Shown here: one piece after another, positions 1-4,837 of the stretch
Layout: every line of letters begins with the position of its first letter
Position numbering within the stretch: the stretch's first letter is position 1
NCBI GenBank assembly: GCA_019634245.1
Contig: JAHQVR010000318.1
Coordinates: 1-5,081, forward strand
Source of the DNA: Gammaproteobacteria bacterium
GTDB lineage: Bacteria > Pseudomonadota > Gammaproteobacteria > Granulosicoccales > Granulosicoccaceae
Direction: 5' to 3'
Length of the DNA: 5,081 nucleotides
Position numbers and translations under genes: made by a program
The notes under the pieces: model-generated
What the model was told of the DNA's origin: nothing
Databases searched by the model: none
The model's input: the letters and a program-made list of their open reading frames with translations, nothing else

Positions 1-1
1 C

Positions 2-1309
2 ATCAACGAGGAATTCCCGGTAAACATCAACGAAGTGCCTGTTGATAATCTGGTGCCAGCATCCGAGCTTCGCGTGATTCCCGATGAAGAAGTCGTTCAG
101 TTTCGACGTGATAGCCCATATGCCAGTGTACTGAAGGAATGTGCTTTGGCCGATGAAGACTCACTCTGTACAAACGCCGTCCTACCTTACATTGGCCAAG
201 ACCACCCTAACCCAACCATTAACGACATTCTGAACCGGGTTCTGGTGTCTCACCAATGGATGGGAATAAGGTTTGCTCAGCTTCTTAAACAAATGCCAGA
301 AGACACTCTGGCACTGTTCAGGCCGGTCACTGTTATCACCATCGGCAGTGATGTACGCCCTTCCAGCTTTTCCTCTTTTCGAGGCAGCGTACGTCTTGAC
401 CCGAGGTTTCTTTGGTTGACACTTTCTGAAAAACAGACGATCTCAACTGCCCCCGATTATCGATCTGGGTTCGGTGCAGATTTACGATTTTTACATCGAT
501 GGAGCTACATGATTAATAACGAGCGACCGTACTCGTTTTATTCTTTGACTGATGACTCGGAGCGAACACTTAACGATATCGTCTTGCGCACATCCAGTCT
601 GCTGTTCCATGAACTTGCACATGCCAATGACTATGTTAATCCAACGTTTTTTAATGATATAGACCCCGAAGAAACACCAAGAGACTTACGCGAGAAGTTC
701 GCTGATCGCCGAGTATCGCAACTACTTTATGACGATATATCGCTGAGCGTGCAGGCCTCGTGGCTTTATGCATTGGCGTCGGTACGCTACCGGGACGATG
801 AACCAGACGATGATTTGTTAGCCTTTACGGCTGATTCGGTGGGTGCTGTTATGGGCAATGAAGGCAAAACAGAATTTTATTCCTATTCCACTATCCGAGA
901 GGACATGGCCAACCTGTTTGAAACGGCCATGATGAAAAAACATTACGGCGTGGAGCTTTACACTTCATTTGTTGAAAAGCCACCCGGTTACCCAGATGAC
1001 TATTCTGTTGATGAACTGATTGTTGGCTGGGGAGAGCGAAATAGGCTGGCAGCACCGTTGGTAGCGCCACGTGCAAAGTATGTTGTTGATAAAGTTTTCG
1101 GCGATGCTGTGGACAACAACAACTTTTTCAACGACAACCTGGGTGTTGCATCACCCTTGCCCACTGGCGGTGGTTGGTACGACATCATCGATCCACCATC
1201 AGCACAGATTGCTGCTCGCAGTGCCTCGAATAATGAACACGCTAAACAGCTGGAACTCGAATTCCTACGAGACACAATTCGTTCGCCCGATGATCTCTTA
1301 GAGCACTAG
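2..1309 (+). CDS. Putative zinc metallopeptidase-like exported protein (5' end outside window)
   Basis: Seen: an open frame from the left edge to a TAG at 1307-1309. A GTG at 35 could start it, but no ribosome site lies near it and the frame is open through base 2, so the gene most likely begins upstream. The key motif is HELAH (codons at 608-622), a HExxH zinc-binding and catalytic signature inside a hydrophobic helix (SSLLFHELAHAND). About 93 residues later comes REDMANLFE (896-922); its first Glu (899-901) is the likely third zinc ligand, as in gluzincin-type peptidases with an ED-x-A-type helix. Two cysteines (codons at 140 and 167) could form a disulfide, which suits a periplasmic or secreted protein; the signal peptide or lipobox would be in the missing N-terminus. 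The C-terminal part (DELIVGWGERNR, then YVVDKV) looks like ordinary folded protein. Family knowledge: it resembles uncharacterised putative lipoproteins of marine gammaproteobacteria, from memory only. Substrate unknown; peptidase activity is inferred from the motif. Confidence 0.85.
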   Translation: MNEEFPVNINEVPVDNLVPASELRVIPDEEVVQFRRDSPYASVLKECALADEDSLCTNAVLPYIGQDHPNPTINDILNRVLVSHQWMGIRFAQLLKQMPEDTLALFRPVTVITIGSDVRPSSFSSFRGSVRLDPRFLWLTLSEKQTISTAPDYRSGFGADLRFLHRWSYMINNERPYSFYSLTDDSERTLNDIVLRTSSLLFHELAHANDYVNPTFFNDIDPEETPRDLREKFADRRVSQLLYDDISLSVQASWLYALASVRYRDDEPDDDLLAFTADSVGAVMGNEGKTEFYSYSTIREDMANLFETAMMKKHYGVELYTSFVEKPPGYPDDYSVDELIVGWGERNRLAAPLVAPRAKYVVDKVFGDAVDNNNFFNDNLGVASPLPTGGGWYDIIDPPSAQIAARSASNNEHAKQLELEFLRDTIRSPDDLLEH

Positions 1310-1348
1310 TTAAGCTGTATGCTAATATTCATGATGTGACACTGCATA

Positions 1349-1374
1349 ATCACTGGCGGGTTTGCATCAGTGAT
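1349..1374. repeat. Inverted repeat, 7-base arms
   Basis: ATCACTG (1349-1355) and CAGTGAT (1368-1374) are perfect complements around a 12-base spacer, 40 bases after the metallopeptidase-like gene. The RNA could form a short hairpin, but no T-run follows, so it is not a normal intrinsic terminator. It may be an operator or chance. Confidence 0.3.
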
Positions 1375-1423
1375 ACGCAACCAGGAGAGATCATTCAAAA
1401 TTTAATTCTATACTTGCCCATAG

Positions 1424-1441
1424 AGCTATGAACTTATAGCT
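1424..1441. repeat. Inverted repeat, 6-base arms
   Basis: AGCTAT (1424-1429) and ATAGCT (1436-1441) flank a 6-base spacer in the gap upstream of the Gfo/Idh gene. The site is AT-rich and 18 bases long, a size typical of a dimeric regulator site, but I cannot link it to a regulator. No convincing -35/-10 pair overlaps it. Confidence 0.25.
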
Positions 1442-1528
1442 TGCCTGACGTTTAAAAACCATGAAGAATGACGGCTGAGCGCAATCTCAATTTTGGCAAA
1501 GCCGAAGTAGTGAGTAACTGTTAGTTCT

Positions 1529-1534
1529 GGAGAG
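1529..1534 (+). promoter_or_regulatory. Shine-Dalgarno-like site that does not match the ATG of the Gfo/Idh gene
   Basis: GGAGAG lies 37 bases before the ATG at 1572, much too far to serve it. The frame is open back to 1518. In-frame ATT (1536) and ATC (1539) lie 3 and 6 bases after GGAG, and there is no in-frame GTG or TTG between. The bases just before ATG 1572 are A-rich with no purine-rich ribosome site. See the Gfo/Idh entry for what this means for the start. Confidence 0.4.
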
Positions 1535-1571
1535 AATTATCAACGCTTCCGATAAAAATAATACACCAGCC

Positions 1572-2606
1572 ATGGGCGTTGCACTGATTGGTGCCGGCAT
1601 GATCGCTAAAACTCACGTATCGGCGTTAGCATCTATTTGCACACATGTCCGATTAGCATCCATTGTGTCACGAAGGCCAGAACGTGCAAATTACTTAGCA
1701 GCATACTATCCGGGTCCTCCACCATTATTTACCAGCGATCTATCTGCGGTAATAGAGAATTCCGATACAGTATTCGCCATTGTGGCAACACCGCCAGACG
1801 TTAGAATTGAACTAATCAGTTCGCTTGCTCAAGCTGGCAAGCATATTTTATTGGAAAAGCCTGTCGCCCGAACGTTTGACGAAGCGTTAAACGTTGTTGA
1901 AATATGCGAACATGCTGGCGTCAATTTGGGTGTGGTTTTTCAACATAGAATGTGGCCGGCATCAAAAGCCGCGGCACAATTGTTGGCAAGCGGCAGGCTT
2001 GGTCAACTTGGCCATGTAGAAATCAGTGCGCCCCTATGGCGAGCACAATCATATTACGATGAGCTGGACCGCGGTACGTATGCGCGTGACGGAGGCGGCG
2101 TGATGATTACGCAAGCGATTCACACCATCGACCTCGCACTTAGCCTCACTGGTCCAGTTAAAAGTGTGCGCGCAATGACAGCAACAACGCCTTTACATCA
2201 GATGGAGTCAGAGGACTTTGCCATTGCAGGACTGCATTTTAGCAGTGGTGCGGTTGGCTCGCTGGTCGCTAGTACAGCTTCGTATCCACAGGGCCCTGAG
2301 ACAATCACACTTCATTGCGAAAACGGCTCCATTAAATTGAGCGCCGCTGCATTGGACATCACTTGGCGCGACGGTCACTGTGAACGAGTTGGCGGCGTTT
2401 CTGAAGATACTATTGAAAACGGGCCAGAGCTCGCCAAGCACGAATGGCATCAAGCAATAATTGAAGACTTTGTTGATTCAATACAACAAGATCGTACGCC
2501 AGCAGTCAGCGGCCGGGCAGCGCTTGAATCGCAAAAACTAATTGAGGCGATAGAAAGGTCTTCTCGATCAGGTACGATTGAAGAGCTGAAACCATGGCTC
2601 GTATAA
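1572..2606 (+). CDS. Gfo/Idh/MocA family NAD(P)-dependent oxidoreductase
   Basis: Role: a cytoplasmic dehydrogenase or dehydratase-type enzyme acting on a sugar, cyclitol or related polyol; the substrate cannot be read from sequence. Seen in the 344-residue product: an N-terminal Rossmann fold with dinucleotide motif GAGMIA (residues 7-12), the family lysine in LLEKPVA (EKP at 95-97, Lys96), QHR at 124-126, and the C-terminal alpha/beta domain with GGGVMITQAIHTIDLA. In that motif His184 and Asp187 are kept, but the acidic residue found four places before the His in myo-inositol-dehydrogenase-type members is Thr180 here, a variant also seen in other branches. Length is normal for the family. 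Start: ATG 1572 gives only six residues before the first motif glycine and has no ribosome site. The in-frame extension (INASDKNNTPA) follows GGAGAG and could begin at a rare ATT or ATC codon. The C-terminus (EELKPWLV) sits at a probable deletion junction with the next gene fragment. Confidence 0.93.
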   Translation: MGVALIGAGMIAKTHVSALASICTHVRLASIVSRRPERANYLAAYYPGPPPLFTSDLSAVIENSDTVFAIVATPPDVRIELISSLAQAGKHILLEKPVARTFDEALNVVEICEHAGVNLGVVFQHRMWPASKAAAQLLASGRLGQLGHVEISAPLWRAQSYYDELDRGTYARDGGGVMITQAIHTIDLALSLTGPVKSVRAMTATTPLHQMESEDFAIAGLHFSSGAVGSLVASTASYPQGPETITLHCENGSIKLSAAALDITWRDGHCERVGGVSEDTIENGPELAKHEWHQAIIEDFVDSIQQDRTPAVSGRAALESQKLIEAIERSSRSGTIEELKPWLV

Positions 2607-2613
2607 TCAATCC

Positions 2614-3099
2614 ATGTGGAACCATTTCAATTACCAACAGCGTTACAAAAAATCTGTGCAAGGTGGCGAATTCAGCTATTACACGAGTTTCGACCAACAA
2701 AATGTACTTAATCCGGCAGGAATACATGGAAGAACATTCGCTAATCAAAGTGCGAAGTTCCACATCTCTTATATGCTAGGTAATGACCAACCAAACTATC
2801 AGTCGAATGAGCGCATCAAAGCCGCCGGGCTTAGTACTGGTTATCGATTTAAGATAACCTCATTTCAAGCATCATCCATTGAATCGAGAGTAACCGTTAC
2901 AAACATTGGTGTTGCGCCTATTTACTACGATGCCTTTGTAACGGTGAACAATGTCGCAGCCACAGCGAGCTTGAAAGGTTTATTACCTGGAGCCAGTGCA
3001 AACTTTACTATTGCAGCCGGTGGAACAAACCCTGTGCTGTCGATCGAATCAGACCGGCTGGTAGACGGACAACGAATAGAATTTGAGGCTAATTTATAA
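2614..3099 (+). CDS. DUF4832-like protein, C-terminal fragment (5'-truncated, probably a pseudogene)
   Basis: Seen: 161 codons from ATG 2614 to TAA 3097-3099. The product starts abruptly with MWNHFNYQQRYKKS, continues through GGEFSYY, FHISYMLGNDQPNYQS and LSTGYRF, and ends in a beta-sandwich-like tail (VTNIGVAPIYYDAFVTVN, then LKGLLPGAS, IESDRLVDGQRIEFEA). By memory of the family, this order matches the later part of DUF4832 proteins, exported TIM-barrel-like proteins of several hundred residues whose genes sit in polysaccharide-related loci. Here the signal peptide and N-terminal half are absent. No ribosome site precedes the ATG, and the Gfo/Idh stop is only 7 bases upstream, so any translation would rely on coupling. 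The in-frame codons before the ATG (2590-2613: NHGSYNQS) also look like the same protein, which puts the break inside the 3' end of the dehydrogenase gene. Best read as a deletion relic; a short functional protein is less likely. The family call is fair, not certain. Confidence 0.6.
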   Translation: MWNHFNYQQRYKKSVQGGEFSYYTSFDQQNVLNPAGIHGRTFANQSAKFHISYMLGNDQPNYQSNERIKAAGLSTGYRFKITSFQASSIESRVTVTNIGVAPIYYDAFVTVNNVAATASLKGLLPGASANFTIAAGGTNPVLSIESDRLVDGQRIEFEANL

Positions 3100-3122
3100 A
3101 AGCGCAAGGCGCAGTTGTTATT

Positions 3123-3660
3123 TCAGTCAGATGGCTGTTGAGGAAATGAGTTCTGGATGACTATTATACGTTGATTTTCACGGTGGCCCCAAAACGTCAA
3201 TCCTTTCACCGCTGCGCATTCAAAGAAAACAGGAAATATAGCTTTCATTGTATCAAGCTGTGCCTGATCGTCAGACTCGTTAATATCCAGATCAGACCAA
3301 TATACTGGAGGTTCATCGTAGCTAACTCGTTTAATTTGGCTTCTACTGTTGCGGCTTGTGTGCCTTCAAGAAAATGTCCTTCGTCACCGTTGCCATCAAC
3401 CAAATTACGCTCTTTCAGCAAGGCGACTAATGCTAAAAATGTTGTGTGGATACTTCAGCGAATTTCGCTCTTGCTGTTGTGCACAGCTGACGTTCGCAAA
3501 TCATCGCTTGATTATGGCCATTGCATCAAGGGGTTTCAAATTGGGCTGAAGAGATATACCACGCCCACAAGGAAACCGGTTTGTTGATCAACCAGATATG
3601 GGTTTAGACATTGATTCTAATGAGGTAGCATGGAACCACGAAGCATAGACCACGGAATTT
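3123..3660 (-). pseudogene. Decayed glycoside hydrolase family 10 (endo-beta-1,4-xylanase-type) gene
   Basis: No intact frame exists here, but minus-strand translation gives GH10 blocks in the right order across three frames. First: FRGLCFV (about 3657-3637), then in another frame GSMLPH (3637-3620), matching the family's RGHxxVW...LPxW strand, with the His replaced and a stop where the Trp is expected. Next, after a middle part I cannot align: FLALVALLKERNLVDG and GDEGHFLE (3439-3365), the usual LKxRxLxDGxGxxGH block. Then VEAKLNELATMNLQYI (to 3299), a shift of about two bases at 3297-3298, and SDLDINESDDQAQLDTMK (3296-3243). Last: AIFPVFFECAAVKG and GLTFWGHREN (3203-3174), then a TGA at 3123-3125. 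The family nucleophile Glu in the S/T-ELD motif reads Asp here. The gap between LPxW and LKER is about 180 bases where roughly 300 are expected, so the acid/base Glu region appears lost. GH10 enzymes hydrolyse xylan backbones outside the cell. The 5' part stops at the DUF1028 gene. Not functional. Confidence 0.8.
3654..3657 (+). promoter_or_regulatory. Ribosome binding site choosing ATG 3665 for the DUF1028 gene
   Basis: GGAA lies 7 bases before ATG 3665, a normal spacing. A TTG six bases earlier (3659) is also in frame but sits only one base after this site, so ATG 3665 is the better start. The site lies within the relic GH10 sequence, so this leader was made from, or joined to, pseudogene DNA. 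Confidence 0.55.
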
Positions 3661-3664
3661 GAAA

Positions 3665-4417
3665 ATGACCTATTCTATTGTCGCTCGCGATCCGGCCTCG
3701 GGGCAAGTTGGCATAGCCGTGGCAAGCCGCTTTTTTGCTGTGGGCTGCATGGTGCCTTCAATTAGCTACGGAATAGGTGCTGTGTGCAGTCAGGCGTTTG
3801 TCAATCCACACTACAGCGCAAAAGCGCTGGCGTTGTTACAAAATGATGAACAACCTAGCGATGTGATAAAACGCCTGACTGATGAAGACGAAGGTCGATT
3901 GCAAAGGCAGCTTCACATGCTCGATTATCACGGTCGCAGTGCTGCCTATACGGGTGTTAATTGTATTGAGTGGGCGGGTCATGAAATCGCAGACAATGTA
4001 TCGGTTGCTGGAAATATGTTAAGCGGTCCAGCCGTTGTTGCCGATACGCTAACGACTTATCAGTCAACATCAGGACTACCTCTGCCGGAAAGACTGTTAA
4101 TGGCCATGCAGGCCGGAGAAGATGCCGGTGGCGATAAACGTGGCAAACAATCTGCAGCATTACTCGTATACAAAGATCAAACCTACCCATGGATAGATAT
4201 TCGTACTGACGATCATGCCGACCCACTTGAAGAACTGCGTCGCCTGTATGACGTGGCTCAGGAACGTTACCTGATTATGCTCGATATGTTACCCAGTCGC
4301 GACAACCCTCACGGCTTGATTGACCGTCGCGAGATTGATCAAAAACTGCAGTCGCTGGAACTGGACAGACTTTCAAAGGGCATCAAAACGCGCTCATTTG
4401 CAACACCTTTAAGCTAA
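3665..4417 (+). CDS. DUF1028 domain-containing protein (Ntn-hydrolase-like fold)
   Basis: Seen: 250 residues from ATG 3665 to TAA 4415-4417. Hallmarks of the DUF1028 family appear in order: MTYSIVARDPASGQVGIAVA at the start, then RFFAVG, the GIGAVCSQAFVNPHYS block, YTGVNCIEWAGHE, VAGNMLSGPAVV, GGDKRGKQSAALLVY, and IDIRTDDHADPLEELRRLYD. The family spans nearly the whole length, so the gene is intact. Known: structures of the family show an N-terminal-nucleophile hydrolase fold; no agreed substrate is known to me. Inference: after Met removal Thr2 could be the nucleophile, and the protein may hydrolyse an amide in a peptide or modified amino acid. A cytoplasmic location is likely, as there is no signal peptide. 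Context: 420 bases downstream on the same strand begins a peptide-type ABC transporter ATPase, a pairing often seen for this family. The charged tail (about the last 40 residues, from DRREIDQKLQ) is an extension beyond the core. Confidence 0.92.
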   Translation: MTYSIVARDPASGQVGIAVASRFFAVGCMVPSISYGIGAVCSQAFVNPHYSAKALALLQNDEQPSDVIKRLTDEDEGRLQRQLHMLDYHGRSAAYTGVNCIEWAGHEIADNVSVAGNMLSGPAVVADTLTTYQSTSGLPLPERLLMAMQAGEDAGGDKRGKQSAALLVYKDQTYPWIDIRTDDHADPLEELRRLYDVAQERYLIMLDMLPSRDNPHGLIDRREIDQKLQSLELDRLSKGIKTRSFATPLS

Positions 4418-4553
4418 ATGTTGTGCACCAAGGTACCAATTCACCTGGTCTGTCAAAGTGTCACGCGACTTAATGTCGCTGCCGGTGTGGATGTTTCTAT
4501 ATGAGTTTGCATCTGTCTGAAGATGCTTATAGTATGAGCTGAGCGCACTTTAC

Positions 4554-4568
4554 ATTTGCACAGCAAAT
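4554..4568. promoter_or_regulatory. Candidate operator: 15-base palindrome
   Basis: ATTTGC-ACA-GCAAAT is a perfect inverted repeat with 6-base arms and a 3-base centre. Its left end overlaps TTTACA (4549-4554), a 5/6 match to a -35 box; the matching -10 position (4572-4577) is poor. The size and symmetry fit a dimeric repressor or activator site controlling the downstream ABC gene. The regulator is unknown. Confidence 0.35.
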
Positions 4569-4686
4569 CTGCATAGGAATCCTTTCACTGGAAACGGCAT
4601 GATTTTCGTTGCTTCAACCGATAATCGATATAGTATCGCTAACGGCGCACACTCTGACGATCCATTGGAGTGCATCGTATGTCCAC

Positions 4687-4740
4687 CGCAGTGCAACGAC
4701 TGTCTATCTGGGTGTAGTAACTATCCATTTTTGCACTGCG
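4687..4740. repeat. Inverted repeat, 10-base arms, 34-base spacer
   Basis: CGCAGTGCAA (4687-4696) and TTGCACTGCG (4731-4740) are exact reverse complements. They could be paired protein sites or the base of a leader-RNA hairpin ahead of the ABC ATPase gene. A related AGTGCA also occurs near 4670. Chance cannot be excluded in a window of this size. Confidence 0.45.
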
Positions 4741-4742
4741 AC

Positions 4743-4787
4743 AAAACACAAAACAGCAAGACACAAAACCGCAAAACTCAAAACACT
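4743..4787. repeat. Short tandem repeat, 15-base unit, three imperfect copies
   Basis: Three copies of an A-rich unit: AAAACACAAAACAGC (4743-4757), AAGACACAAAACCGC (4758-4772) and AAAACTCAAAACACT (4773-4787). They differ at two to four positions. In one plus frame the unit reads KTQN plus one residue. It looks like a small degenerate minisatellite in the leader of the ABC gene. Confidence 0.6.
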
Positions 4788-4828
4788 GCCAAACTGTCTA
4801 TCACTATACGCACAAGCAATATGCATAC

Positions 4829-4834
4829 AGGTGA
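4829..4834 (+). promoter_or_regulatory. Ribosome binding site choosing GTG 4838 for the ABC ATPase gene
   Basis: AGGTGA lies just before GTG 4838; AGG is 6 bases from the start codon. An in-frame TGA at 4832-4834, inside this site, closes the frame upstream, so GTG 4838 is the only standard start before the conserved region. Confidence 0.6.
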
Positions 4835-4837
4835 CTG

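Larger units (their letters stand above)
4418..4837. other. 420-base intergenic region without a convincing gene
   Basis: This gap separates the DUF1028 gene from the ABC ATPase gene. It holds a small perfect stem GCGAC-TTAAT-GTCGC (4465-4479) with no T-run, a 15-base palindrome (4554-4568), a 10-base inverted repeat with a 34-base spacer (4687-4740) and a 15-base tandem repeat (4743-4787). Weak promoter-like pieces exist (TTTACA at 4549-4554; TATAGT at 4528-4533) but none forms a good pair at standard spacing. A plus-strand frame 4599-4853 (84 codons) and a minus-strand open stretch 4412-4549 are noted as doubtful. The ABC gene probably has its own promoter here. Confidence 0.5.

Noticed and set aside
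1294..1431. 45-codon open stretch after the metallopeptidase-like gene, with WRVCISDTQPGEIIQNLI
   Set aside because: It has no ATG or ribosome site and no recognised similarity; a length expected by chance, though a short gene relic is possible.
3102..3112. Possible terminator GCGC-AAG-GCGC after the DUF4832-like fragment
   Set aside because: Only four pairs with a three-base loop, and the following T-rich stretch is broken by G and A; too weak to support.
3171..3587. 138-codon plus-strand open frame in the gap after the DUF4832-like fragment
   Set aside because: Its product has no family feel, no ribosome site precedes it, and it lies antisense to well-matched GH10 blocks on the minus strand.
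3601..3649. Plus-strand text PDMGLDIDSNEVAWNHEA, resembling an enolase-superfamily C-terminus
   Set aside because: The likeness is short and isolated, and the opposite strand here gives the GH10 RGxxFV and SMLPH blocks that join a longer collinear match.
4418..4504. 28-codon frame starting directly after the DUF1028 stop (TAA-ATG)
   Set aside because: Very short, no ribosome site, and no recognisable product; adjacency of stop and ATG is easily chance.
4704..4826. Minus-strand 40-codon frame with one membrane-like segment
   Set aside because: The hydrophobic stretch is simply the reverse reading of the A-rich tandem repeat, and there is no ribosome site.
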